DNA of 38,664 nt from a virus. Both the position numbers and the translations under genes were made by a program. The stretch is from positions 1 to 38,664 of the IMG/VR virus record IMGVR_UViG_3300038701_002453; one strand, 5' to 3'. The notes under the pieces are model-generated. The model had not been told where the DNA came from. It did not search any database and was given only the letters and a program-made list of their open reading frames with translations. This document shows positions 1 to 6,381 of this stretch, in pieces (position 1 is the stretch's first letter; each line of letters opens with the position of its first letter).

Positions 1-67
1 GAACTGTACGTCTGACGATTACAACAGGGATTTTCAGAACCATGAATACTCTAAAGGGGTGGCGTAA
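1..67 (+). CDS. 3' end of zinc-motif early protein (second copy of gene at 38316)
   Basis: This is the tail of the gene whose complete copy lies at 38316-38603. From base 3 to the TAA at 65-67 it is identical to that copy. Bases 1-2 differ from the equivalent bases 38537-38538, which is most simply a contig-end artefact. On the circular molecule there is only one such gene. The stop codon overlaps the ATG of the next gene at 67. Confidence 0.85.
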   Translation, partial: NCTSDDYNRDFQNHEYSKGVA

Positions 68-128
68 TGAACCTCGAAAAACAACTAGATGCCCAGCTTG
101 AGTCAGAAATTGAAGAAGCGTGGCAAGA
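3..128 (+). repeat. Terminal direct repeat, left copy (126 bp)
   Basis: Bases 3-128 are identical to 38539-38664. The repeat starts inside one coding gene and ends inside the next, so it looks like an assembly overlap of a circular or circularly permuted molecule rather than a functional terminal repeat. Confidence 0.95.
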
Positions 129-270
129 GCATTTACTTGAAAACGATTGGGGTAGTGGAAAAGATCGAATCAAGATCACTGACGAAATGTACAACGAGTT
201 CAAAGATAACTACCTCGAAAACCAATACCAAAGCCACGTGGAATCTTTAGTGGAAGGGAGAAGACTGTAA
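67..270 (+). CDS. Hypothetical acidic early protein, 67 aa
   Basis: A small acidic protein of unknown function, rich in Glu, Asp and Asn with no membrane segment. It is coupled on both sides: its ATG overlaps the stop of the zinc-motif gene, and its own stop overlaps the start of the ERF gene at 270. A purine-rich AAAGGGG ribosome-binding site lies at about 53-59. Its place directly before the single-strand annealing protein suggests an accessory role in phage recombination or replication, but nothing in the sequence shows a specific activity. Confidence 0.8.
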   Translation: MNLEKQLDAQLESEIEEAWQEHLLENDWGSGKDRIKITDEMYNEFKDNYLENQYQSHVESLVEGRRL

Positions 271-1004
271 TGACAAAGAAAAAAGAAGTAATAATACAAG
301 ACAATAAGTCAGCCGTGCAATCAAACTCTGACAAAGTATTAGACGGTCTAATCAATGCAATGGCTAGTGGAAATCTATCTCCAGATGCCTTGGAAAAAAT
401 GCTTGATATGCAAGAGAGGATTTTGGATAGACAAGCGAAGGTTGACTTTAACGAGGCTTTCACAAAGCTAAAGAGTGAGCTTTCACCTATCGTGAATAAT
501 GCGAAATCTCATACAAACAGATATTCAACGATTGATCATATTCAGAAAACAATCTCTGCACCTTTAAGCAAAAATGGCTTCACTATTAGATGGGATGCAA
601 CCAAAACTGCTGAATCAATCGAGGCTGAGTGTTTCATATCACACGTTAGCGGTCACGAAAAAAGCGCTAAGGCTTTCGCTGTAATCGAATCAACAAGCAA
701 GGCTACAAATGCATCACAGGCCGTCGCAATGGCAACAAGTTACGCCAAAAGATACTCACTCTTAAACGCTCTCGGGCTCACGACAACCAACGAAGACAAT
801 GACGCTAACTATCCTCAAGAAACTATCGACGAGGAAAAGCAAAAAGTCATCCAAGCCATGCTCGTAGACTCTGACTCTAATGAGGTTAAATTTTTCGCTT
901 ATCTCGGAGTTGGCTCAATTAGTGAGATTCCGGTTAGCAAATACCAACAAGCGATTAACGCGCTTTCTGCAAAAATCAACAAGCAAAATGACGAGGTAGC
1001 ATAA
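270..1004 (+). CDS. erf: ERF-family single-strand annealing protein
   Basis: The 244-aa product matches the ERF family of phage recombinases, ring-forming proteins that anneal complementary single strands during recombination and genome circularisation. The family core is visible: YSTIDHIQKTISAPLSKNGF at about residues 85-104, then the AMATSYAKRYSLLNALGL block at about 150-168, which carries the conserved ATSYAKRYS motif. The N-terminal ~60 residues are a polar lead-in and the last ~60 are probably a flexible tail. It starts at ATG 270 after a GGAAGGGAG site and its stop overlaps the exonuclease start at 1004. Pairing an annealing protein with a YqaJ exonuclease is the standard phage two-component recombination system, as in lambda Bet and Exo. 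I am confident of the family; the P22 name is used by analogy. Confidence 0.88.
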   Translation: MTKKKEVIIQDNKSAVQSNSDKVLDGLINAMASGNLSPDALEKMLDMQERILDRQAKVDFNEAFTKLKSELSPIVNNAKSHTNRYSTIDHIQKTISAPLSKNGFTIRWDATKTAESIEAECFISHVSGHEKSAKAFAVIESTSKATNASQAVAMATSYAKRYSLLNALGLTTTNEDNDANYPQETIDEEKQKVIQAMLVDSDSNEVKFFAYLGVGSISEIPVSKYQQAINALSAKINKQNDEVA

Positions 1005-1630
1005 TGAGACTAATTAACTGCGAGCAAAATTCACAAGAATGGCTAGACGCAAAGCTTGGGGTATTAAGTGCCTCGAACTTTGGAAAGCTTTTGACTGCTA
1101 AAGGTGCAATTTCAAAAGGGGCAACGCCTGAAACTTTAATCCACCAACTAGCAGCGGAGAGAATCACTGGTGAGAGCGAAGACACTTTCACGGGAAGTTA
1201 TTGGACTGAAAGAGGGCATGAACTAGAGCCAAAAGCAGTGGCTTATTTTGAATTCATCACAGGTAAGTCAATGGAAAAGGCAGGGTTTATCTTGGATAAG
1301 TCAGGTCTTTGTGGTTGCTCTCCTGACAGGTTTAATCCTGAGTCGCTAGAAGGCTTGGAGATTAAGTGCCCTGCGGGGAAAAAACACCTTCAGACCGTTG
1401 AGGCAGGGGTATTGCCGGAAGAACATAAGGCGCAAGTTCAGGGCTGCATGATGGTCACTGGCGCAAAGTCTTGGTGGTTTATGTCTTACCATCCAGCATT
1501 TGAGAAGCAGTTAATTTTGGAAGTCAAAAGAGATCAGGAATATATCGACGTCTTAACAGATGCAATCATGCTTGCGGCTAACAAGATTAAAAAACTCACA
1601 GACAAATATCAGATTAAAAAATCAGCATAA
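1004..1630 (+). CDS. YqaJ/lambda Exo-type 5'-3' exonuclease
   Basis: The 208-aa protein has the layout of the YqaJ viral recombinase family, PD-(D/E)XK exonucleases that resect double-stranded DNA to expose strands for the annealing protein. The N-terminal LGVLSASNFGKLL block is typical. Metal-site candidates follow in order: Glu in ERGHELEPKAV (about residue 73), Asp in CSPDRF (about 107), the E-x-K of LEIKCP (about 118-120), and Gln in HKAQVQG (about 146). The gene overlaps the ERF gene by 1-4 bases (ATGA) and should be translated with it. Length is normal for the family. Confidence 0.88.
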   Translation: MRLINCEQNSQEWLDAKLGVLSASNFGKLLTAKGAISKGATPETLIHQLAAERITGESEDTFTGSYWTERGHELEPKAVAYFEFITGKSMEKAGFILDKSGLCGCSPDRFNPESLEGLEIKCPAGKKHLQTVEAGVLPEEHKAQVQGCMMVTGAKSWWFMSYHPAFEKQLILEVKRDQEYIDVLTDAIMLAANKIKKLTDKYQIKKSA

Positions 1631-1649
1631 CAACCTTGAGGGAGGGGAT

Positions 1650-2087
1650 ATGGAAAGTTTAGTTATTATTTACATGGGTGTATCAAGCCTGAGCATCCTA
1701 ATTAGCGGAATGGCTTTATTAATCGCATTTTCTAACGGGAACAAGCTCAGAGAGTTAACGAAAGAAAAGCCGGAAATTAAAGTGGTTATTCCGAAGGAGA
1801 AGAGGGAGTTAACCGCAAAAAAGAACCGCAAGAAAAGAAGGGCAAAGAAGAAAAACGGCAAGAATTTCAAGGAGTATGTGAGGATTACGCCAGAGATCGC
1901 CAAAACAGTAATCTCTTTAAAAGATGCTGGCGTTTCCAATGGAGAGATATCCAAATCTCAAAATATTTCGAAAGCATCGGTCTATAACATCGTCAGTGGC
2001 AAGCACAGTATCGTGGCGAATAAGCACAAGGCACTTTTTGATCACGTCGACAGAATCAGTGAATCACAAACGAGATTGTTGAACTAA
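1650..2087 (+). CDS. Membrane-anchored HTH protein
   Basis: The start at ATG 1650 is set by a strong GGAGGGG site at 1641-1647; an upstream in-frame extension would run into the exonuclease gene. The 145-aa product opens with one hydrophobic segment (about residues 3-27), then a very basic linker rich in KK and RR (about 50-72), then a helix-turn-helix-like domain. The C-terminal part, ITPEIAKTVISLKDAGVSNGEISK followed by ISKASVYNIVSGKH, resembles resolvase or transposase-type HTHs in which a recognition helix follows SKASVYN. The combination suggests a DNA-binding protein tethered to the inner membrane. Its role is unknown. The last codons overlap the promoter-like element at 2079-2107. Confidence 0.72.
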   Translation: MESLVIIYMGVSSLSILISGMALLIAFSNGNKLRELTKEKPEIKVVIPKEKRELTAKKNRKKRRAKKKNGKNFKEYVRITPEIAKTVISLKDAGVSNGEISKSQNISKASVYNIVSGKHSIVANKHKALFDHVDRISESQTRLLN

Positions 2088-2107
2088 ATAATGAATAAAA
2101 GTATAAT
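2079..2107 (+). promoter_or_regulatory. Sigma70-type promoter for the replication gene
   Basis: TTGAAC at 2079-2084 and a perfect TATAAT at 2102-2107 are separated by exactly 17 bp. The predicted start is near 2114, giving a leader of about 120 nt before the replication initiator. The -35 hexamer is the same TTGAAC seen in the immunity switch at 37754. I see no other promoter of this quality in the early region. Confidence 0.6.
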
Positions 2108-2210
2108 GAATAAGATTCAAATAGTCGGGGGTTCTCCCCTTGACTCCTTGGTGGGTGGCGGTCGTCATATGCGTGTTAGCCGCTGCCCACTTCATACAAT
2201 CTTATTCGTT
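2105..2210 (+). other. Three-stem structured leader (candidate ncRNA or regulatory RNA/DNA element)
   Basis: Three nested or adjacent inverted repeats fit one three-way junction. P1 pairs 2105-2117 with 2198-2210 (13 bp, one G-U; its 10-bp core GAATAAGATT is perfect). P2 pairs 2123-2131 with 2137-2145 (9 bp, two G-U, 5-nt loop). P3 pairs 2151-2161 with 2180-2190 (11 bp, two G-U, 18-nt loop). No long reading frame covers it. The wobble pairs favour an RNA structure. The 5' half of P1 straddles the predicted transcription start, so only four P1 pairs would be in a transcript from the 2079 promoter; the full stem would need readthrough RNA, or P1 may be a DNA operator. Confidence 0.6.
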
Positions 2211-2236
2211 TAACCTCGAAGGACATGAGGCTTGAA

Positions 2237-3103
2237 ATGGCGAAGAGATTTTACGATACAAATATATTCAGCAGCCCATGGTTCAGCGAACTAAGCCCTA
2301 AGATGAAATGCTTATGGTGGTGGATGCTTTGCGAATGTTCACATGCAGGGATTTTAGAAAAACCAAATTTTAGACTTGCATCATTCCAGATCGGAGAGAC
2401 GACAAGCCTCGAAGAATTCAGAAATGTTTTCGAATCTAAAATAGTTGAAGTCAAAAAAGACGTTTTTTTCATACCTAATTTTTTGAAGCGACAGTATCCC
2501 ACAGGATTGAATTCAAAAAAACCAGTTATTGTTTCAGTGTTAAAGGAATTGAAAGCCCATAGGCTGATTTTAACAACAAAACAAATACTTGGAGAAGATT
2601 TTATTAATCATTCAATAATGGGTAGTGAATCATTAGGTAATGATTGCATAATTATTAAGGATAAAGATAAGGATAAGGTTAAGGATAAAGATAAGGATAA
2701 TAATAAAATAGAGAAAAATTCCAAATTCTTTTCTCCTGACGAAATCGTTGATCTTTACAACAAGGTAATTGCCCCCCTAGAGGGAGCTTCTAAGGCTTCG
2801 GCTATGACTGGTCGCTCAAGGAATAAGCTTTTCAAGGGTGATGAAAAAAACAATCCACCGCTAATGAAGCGCTTAAAAGTTCGCGAAGATTGGGTTCAGT
2901 ATTTCAACGCCGTTATCGAGTCCAAACAGCTTCATGGTAATGAAAAAGGTAGGTGGCGCGACTTCTCGCTAAGCCTAACTTTTCTTTGCGATTATGACAC
3001 CTTTTTGCGCGTCTCAGACGGTGAATATAAAATCAAAGAATCAAGCGAACTCAATGAAGATCAAAAAGCTGCACTTGCAAAAAGTGTAGAGGTTGGATTT
3101 TAG
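2237..3103 (+). CDS. Phage replication initiator (winged-helix, DnaD/lambda O-like)
   Basis: The 288-aa product has an N-terminal winged-helix-like domain (FYDTNIFSSPWFSELSPKMK, then a Trp-rich helix) as in phage replisome organisers. A very charged Lys-Asp linker follows (about residues 140-158), then a C-terminal domain with DEIVDLYNKVIAPL, REDWVQYFNAVIES and WRDFSLSLTFLCDYDTFLRV, a pattern common at the C-terminus of phage initiator and helicase-loading proteins. ATG 2237 is chosen over ATG 2225 because GAGG at 2227-2230 is correctly spaced for it, while the GAAGGA site almost touches 2225. The repeats coding for the linker are a candidate origin. The next gene probably supplies a loader or partner. 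Confidence 0.75.
   Translation: MAKRFYDTNIFSSPWFSELSPKMKCLWWWMLCECSHAGILEKPNFRLASFQIGETTSLEEFRNVFESKIVEVKKDVFFIPNFLKRQYPTGLNSKKPVIVSVLKELKAHRLILTTKQILGEDFINHSIMGSESLGNDCIIIKDKDKDKVKDKDKDNNKIEKNSKFFSPDEIVDLYNKVIAPLEGASKASAMTGRSRNKLFKGDEKNNPPLMKRLKVREDWVQYFNAVIESKQLHGNEKGRWRDFSLSLTFLCDYDTFLRVSDGEYKIKESSELNEDQKAALAKSVEVGF
2657..2698 (+). repeat. Hexanucleotide repeat in the initiator gene (candidate replication origin)
   Basis: Seven tandem hexamers AAGGAT/AAAGAT/AAGGTT occupy 42 bp. They are arranged symmetrically: the 18-bp trio AAGGAT-AAAGAT-AAGGAT occurs at 2657-2674 and 2681-2698 around one AAGGTT. A run rich in A and T follows (2699-2720). Lambda and other phages place iterons and an AT-rich unwinding region inside the initiator gene in the same way. 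The repeat could also exist only to encode the KDKD linker. Confidence 0.5.
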
Positions 3104-3104
3104 C

Positions 3105-3626
3105 ATGATGAGTACGATCGAGTTCGACAGCGCATTGTTAATTCTCAAACAAAGATTTGGTGAAAATAAATACCCACCAGCTTTGACGGGATTGCTTTAT
3201 GCGAAATTCAAAAACGTAAGCCTTAGAGATTTTCAAAAAGTCTGCAATCTTCTTGCGGCTTCTGAAAAGTTTGCTCCTGTTTACCCTCAAATGAACGTGC
3301 ATCTAGCTGAAAAAATCCGCGAATACCGAGAGGCTAAACGTGAGCAGAAAAAGAAAAGCTCAGGAGTGGTTTGCACTTATTGCAATAACTCGGGAGTAAT
3401 TCATTTTCTCGAAGAGTGGGGAAGTGCTGAAGTCGCTGGAAAGTGCTGGTGCGAGTTCGGTGAAGAAGCCGAAGGTATGCCCTTGATGAATCGTGAGCGA
3501 GCAGTTGAAGGTCTTGCTTTTGATAAGAAGATCAGAGCCGAGAAAGCGAAAGAAGCAGAATTAAATATCAACAAAGAAAAACTAGCGAGAAGGGAATCGC
3601 TTTTAAAGTTAGTGGAGGACAAATGA
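3105..3626 (+). CDS. Replication-associated zinc-motif protein (possible helicase loader/G39P-like)
   Basis: The roughly 173-aa protein has an N-terminal helical region of about 80 residues (FDSALLILKQRFGENKYPPA, then LRDFQKVCNLLAAS) reminiscent of phage helicase-loading or inhibitor proteins of the G39P type. A basic linker (KREQKKKSS) leads to a zinc-ribbon-like motif with VCTYCNNSG and GKCWCEFG (four cysteines), and a charged C-terminal helix ends it. ATG 3105 or 3108 are the likely starts after AGAGG at 3088-3092; a TTG at 3093 is also in frame. The position immediately after the initiator supports a replication role. The loader assignment is an inference from position and weak resemblance. 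Confidence 0.6.
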   Translation: MMSTIEFDSALLILKQRFGENKYPPALTGLLYAKFKNVSLRDFQKVCNLLAASEKFAPVYPQMNVHLAEKIREYREAKREQKKKSSGVVCTYCNNSGVIHFLEEWGSAEVAGKCWCEFGEEAEGMPLMNRERAVEGLAFDKKIRAEKAKEAELNINKEKLARRESLLKLVEDK

Positions 3627-3829
3627 AAAAGATCAATAACCCTCAACAGTACCGAATCTTGTACATAGACCAAGACGGAAATCAGGTCTACATGAGGAAC
3701 TTGCCAAAGAAAAACAAAGAGACTTCTTGCGGAAAGGTTTTAAAGCGCAGGGAGATAGAAAAGAATTATGACTACGTTGGGATAGTTGACTCAAAAGGGG
3801 AGATCATGGGAGCGAGGTGGATTAAATGA
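3623..3829 (+). CDS. Hypothetical protein, 68 aa
   Basis: A small basic protein of unknown function. Its ATG overlaps the previous TGA (ATGA), with GGAGG at 3614-3618 as the ribosome-binding site, and its own end overlaps the next ATG at 3826. The sequence has short beta-like stretches (YRILYIDQDGNQVYMRNLP, then YVGIVDSKGEIMGARWIK), which suggest a compact beta-rich fold. It is the first member of the long small-gene array. Confidence 0.75.
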   Translation: MKKINNPQQYRILYIDQDGNQVYMRNLPKKNKETSCGKVLKRREIEKNYDYVGIVDSKGEIMGARWIK

Positions 3830-4173
3830 GCAATAAAGAAAGAGAAATTCAAGCAATCAAGTCAATGACTGACCTTGACCAGTGGGATAAGAAAAACCTG
3901 ATTAGTAAAATAGTCGAAAGAAAGGATGATGTTTTAAATGTAACCACTTTGGAAGTTGAAAAATACAAAATCGATAAGATGATAGAAGCCGGCTTGATTA
4001 AGCAGCCAACTTTTGACCAGCAAGAAAAGCGCAACCTGCTAAATCGAATTATTGACACGTTTCAAAACTCGAAAGCTAGATACATGTATATCGCAACTCT
4101 CGTCTTCATAGTCACGCTTTTCAATTCAAGCAACTTTTGGAAATACATGATGGAGAAACTAAATGAGCAATAA
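3826..4173 (+). CDS. C-terminally membrane-anchored hypothetical protein, 115 aa
   Basis: The first ~85 residues are charged and probably helical. A single hydrophobic segment, MYIATLVFIVTLF, lies near residues 88-101 and is followed by a short tail, so this looks like a tail-anchored inner-membrane protein. The soluble domain has two similar pieces: TDLDQWDKKNLISKIVERKDD and TFDQQEKRNLLNRIIDTFQNS share a D-x-x-[DE]-K-[KR]-N-L-[IL]-x-[KR]-I pattern, suggesting an internal repeat. Function unknown. It overlaps both neighbours. Confidence 0.72.
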   Translation: MSNKEREIQAIKSMTDLDQWDKKNLISKIVERKDDVLNVTTLEVEKYKIDKMIEAGLIKQPTFDQQEKRNLLNRIIDTFQNSKARYMYIATLVFIVTLFNSSNFWKYMMEKLNEQ

Positions 4174-4624
4174 AAAACCGAAGTTTAAGTTTGGAGATAG
4201 GGTTGAGTACGATGATGTAGAATTTACCATAATTCAACATGACAGCTCAGATAACAGCTATTCACTGAGTAGTGATTTTGACTTTAACTCTAGCGCAGGG
4301 AATTGGGTGGATGAACAAGACCTAACCCTCCTCCCAAAAACCAGAAACGAGATTCTTAAGGATATGATTGACGGTGCTGAATATAAGCATGGCAGTAATT
4401 TTATAAGATTTCAAAATGGAGGCTTTCAGTTCAAAGGCCTTGACACTGATCACTACTGGGAAAAAAGGCAGATTGGCGATATCTGCTGTGAAGAAACATT
4501 CTCGCAATTTAAAAGGATAGAACAACCCGAAACCAAATTGATGACAGAGTGGAACATTTTCAATACCGAAATCACAGAAGAACAAGCCAAGAAGATCAAG
4601 GAAGTTATTGAGGGGGTGGCGTGA
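4163..4624 (+). CDS. Hypothetical protein, 153 aa
   Basis: The product begins with KFKFGDRVEYDDVEFTII, a beta-barrel-like segment typical of small KOW- or SH3-like modules in phage proteins, followed by about 50 residues of mixed strands and a C-terminal EEQAKKIKEVIEG helix. No catalytic motif is evident. It overlaps the previous gene by 11 bases and ends in GTGA, shared with the GTG start at 4621. The GAGGGGG sequence near its 3' end is the binding site for that next gene. Confidence 0.7.
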   Translation: MSNKKPKFKFGDRVEYDDVEFTIIQHDSSDNSYSLSSDFDFNSSAGNWVDEQDLTLLPKTRNEILKDMIDGAEYKHGSNFIRFQNGGFQFKGLDTDHYWEKRQIGDICCEETFSQFKRIEQPETKLMTEWNIFNTEITEEQAKKIKEVIEGVA

Positions 4625-4791
4625 AAGAGAACCGTCATAAAACTTATTTCTCTATCAGTTATTACAAAAAGAAGGTCAAGTTCCTTGAAAAATGTAACCT
4701 GATTTATCAAAGAGAACACGACAGGCTGTTAATGAAAAACAGAGAGTTAAACAGAAAGCTAACCCAACAAAAAACAAAGGAATCAAAATGA
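4621..4791 (+). CDS. Small coiled-coil protein, 56 aa, GTG start
   Basis: GTG 4621 overlaps the preceding TGA, behind a strong GAGGGGG site at 4611-4617. The product is very basic and probably a single helix or coiled coil (YYKKKVKFLEKCNLIYQREH, then LLMKNRELNRKL). Its stop overlaps ATG 4788. Only the coupling, the ribosome-binding site and the uninterrupted frame support it; no family is recognised. Confidence 0.65.
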   Translation: MKENRHKTYFSISYYKKKVKFLEKCNLIYQREHDRLLMKNRELNRKLTQQKTKESK

Positions 4792-5087
4792 GTAAAGAAG
4801 ATAAATTTAAGAACTACAACAACCAAAGGGCGCAATCTCTCGTTTTTGCAGCACTTATAACAATGAGGCGAGCCAGTTTAGGTCTAAGCCAAGATGATGT
4901 AGCCAAAAAATCTGGAATAACGAGAGCGACAATAAACACAGTGGAATCAGGAAAGGGAAATTCTTCTATGCTTACATGTATGAGCATATTGGAAGCGTTG
5001 GATTTAAAGCTTTCGGACTTCGGGGAGCTTTTTCAAATAGCTGGAGACTTTGCAGGGAAAACCAACCCAACCAAGGATGAGAAATGA
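4788..5087 (+). CDS. XRE-family HTH regulator
   Basis: The 99-aa protein carries a standard XRE helix-turn-helix at about residues 22-78: MRRASLGLSQDDVAKKSGIT, RATINTVESGKGN, then the supporting MSILEALDLKLSDF. The turn, S-x-x-D-V-A-x-x-x-G-I-T-x-x-x-I-x-x-x-E, is textbook. AAGGAATC precedes the ATG. Because it sits inside the early array and is not divergent, it is more likely an early-acting regulator or host-directed modulator than the lysogeny repressor, which is at 37447-37743. No peptidase or dimerisation domain is visible. Confidence 0.8.
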   Translation: MSKEDKFKNYNNQRAQSLVFAALITMRRASLGLSQDDVAKKSGITRATINTVESGKGNSSMLTCMSILEALDLKLSDFGELFQIAGDFAGKTNPTKDEK

Positions 5088-5290
5088 AGAACATTTTAAT
5101 TGAAAAAGACACTAAGAAGATGAACGCAACTATGGATGAGCTTGGAATCGCTGGTGTTCCAGTAGATTTGCAGCAAATGATAGACGATGGACTCATAGAA
5201 GTTGTTGGCGTGAAGGGATTTGAACCTGTTTATGGGATAACTGAAAAGGGCAAGCGAGAATATTTTAAGATCAAAAAGGCTAAGAAGTGA
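5084..5290 (+). CDS. Hypothetical protein, 68 aa
   Basis: A small protein of unknown function, overlapping the XRE gene (ATGA) and the next GTG (5287). The C-terminal half, VGVKGFEPVYGITEKGKREYFK, looks like the beta-wing of a winged-helix domain (cf. Y-x-I-T-x-K-G-[KR]-x-Y), so it may be a degenerate DNA-binding module that acts with the XRE protein. That is inference from a short match. Confidence 0.68.
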   Translation: MKNILIEKDTKKMNATMDELGIAGVPVDLQQMIDDGLIEVVGVKGFEPVYGITEKGKREYFKIKKAKK

Positions 5291-5388
5291 GAGAGATATT
5301 GCTAGGGGTGCTGCTCGGGATGTGTGGACTGATAATAGTCGTCTTTGAGCTTGATGACTGGCTCAGAAGAAGGAGAAATAGAAAATGA
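5287..5388 (+). CDS. Membrane micro-protein, 33 aa
   Basis: GTG 5287 overlaps the previous TGA and the frame runs to a TGA overlapping ATG 5385. The peptide is one hydrophobic segment (ILLGVLLGMCGLIIVVF) followed by acidic ELDDW and a basic RRRRNRK tail, giving a single transmembrane span with its basic end inside. It has no independent strong ribosome-binding site, so it probably depends on translational coupling. Confidence 0.55.
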   Translation: MREILLGVLLGMCGLIIVVFELDDWLRRRRNRK

Positions 5389-5834
5389 AAATCGACATAA
5401 ACAAAACCATAGAGCATAACGGGAAAACTTATAAGTGTAGAAGCCGAGAGATGGAACTTCTCTCTATTTACGAGGTCTATTCTGAGAAAATGCCCGACTT
5501 TCCATATTTCGCAGTCTATAGGCAGGCTGATGGAAACATTGCCTCATATTACCTTGAAGAAGACATGAGCGGAAGTGATGGATTTGGCTTAATCGAAGTA
5601 AAATCCCAAAAGCAACAGCTCATTGATTTACTTGAGAGAGGGGAGAGGGTTTTGTGTGACTGTACCGATGGGGGCGACCTATTAAAACAGGTAGATGTTA
5701 TCCGCAAACACGATGCAATGTCAGAGTTCTCATTTACAGGGGACTTTGACTGTTACAGAAACGCAAGACCACTAACCCAATCCGAACTAGACAGCATGAG
5801 TTTTGAAAAACTAATCAACAAGGAGCGTGAGTAG
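5385..5834 (+). CDS. Hypothetical protein, 149 aa
   Basis: A soluble, mildly acidic protein with no recognisable motif. The N-terminus (DINKTIEHNGKTYKCRSREM) looks beta-rich and the C-terminus ends in SFEKLINKERE. AGAAGGAGA lies at 5369-5377, a strong site for its ATG. Its last codons, within GGAGCGTGA, double as the ribosome-binding site for the next gene, a pattern repeated three more times downstream. Confidence 0.72.
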   Translation: MKIDINKTIEHNGKTYKCRSREMELLSIYEVYSEKMPDFPYFAVYRQADGNIASYYLEEDMSGSDGFGLIEVKSQKQQLIDLLERGERVLCDCTDGGDLLKQVDVIRKHDAMSEFSFTGDFDCYRNARPLTQSELDSMSFEKLINKERE

Positions 5835-6112
5835 TGAGTTGCCTTGATTGCGAATACCATAGGTTTGAATCAGATGACTGGACTATGTCCACTTATAGCG
5901 TTTGTGATAATGAAAAAGTAATACACCTTCAAAATCTTAAGACTTTTCCTTTTAAGAATAGGGCTAAGTGCTTTTCATTGAGCTTTGAGGCGAGTGAGTT
6001 TGGTGATGAGTACTATAAGCTTATCCATGAATACAGCGGGGAACCACCGGAGAATCTAGTAAACCCTATATTTAAAAAATACAGAGTTAAACATCAAGGG
6101 GAGCGTGAGTAG
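5834..6112 (+). CDS. Cysteine-rich hypothetical protein, 92 aa
   Basis: GTG 5834 directly follows the previous TAG. The N-terminus carries C-x-x-C (SCLDCEYHRF), then a cysteine in YSVCDN and one in AKCFSL, a spacing that could bind one zinc ion. The rest is unremarkable. It ends in QGERE, encoded by the shared GGAGCGTGAG junction. Function unknown. Confidence 0.68.
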   Translation: MSCLDCEYHRFESDDWTMSTYSVCDNEKVIHLQNLKTFPFKNRAKCFSLSFEASEFGDEYYKLIHEYSGEPPENLVNPIFKKYRVKHQGERE

Positions 6113-6381
6113 TGAGCGAGTTAATTTACGAACACGAATTTATAGCCGTCAATGGTCATATCGTCAGGGTTTCGGAGATCAGGGCTGTAACAGTAAAAAA
6201 AAGAGATGGTTTCAATTATGAGACTTGCAGGGTTGAGTACCTTGACGGAAGGAGCGAGCAGGTTGCTTCCAATAGAGGGAGCTATGTAAATGGTCACAGT
6301 ACGGACGCATTTAAAGCCTATAAGTTAATAATGGAGCAACTTAAATTAGACAGTATTGTTGCCAAGGAGCGTGACGAATGA
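6112..6381 (+). CDS. Hypothetical protein, 89 aa
   Basis: GTG 6112 lies in the second copy of the GGAGCGTGAGTAGTGAG junction. The product is probably beta-rich, starting with a YEHEFIAVNGHIVRVSEIRA segment and YETCRVEYLDGRSEQVAS, which resembles small phage beta-barrel proteins. Function unknown. It ends in KERDE and its stop overlaps ATG 6378. Confidence 0.68.
   Translation: MSELIYEHEFIAVNGHIVRVSEIRAVTVKKRDGFNYETCRVEYLDGRSEQVASNRGSYVNGHSTDAFKAYKLIMEQLKLDSIVAKERDE

Noticed and set aside
3-128. A physical direct terminal repeat of the virion DNA
   Set aside because: The repeat boundaries fall inside genes and its length is that of a typical assembly overlap. Read-depth data would be needed to argue otherwise.
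2657-2698. A CRISPR array
   Set aside because: The hexamers are tandem without unique spacers and lie in a coding frame.
4788-5290. A toxin-antitoxin pair formed by the XRE protein and its neighbour
   Set aside because: The 68-aa neighbour has no RelE/HigB-type features and looks more like a winged-helix fragment; overlap alone is general in this array.
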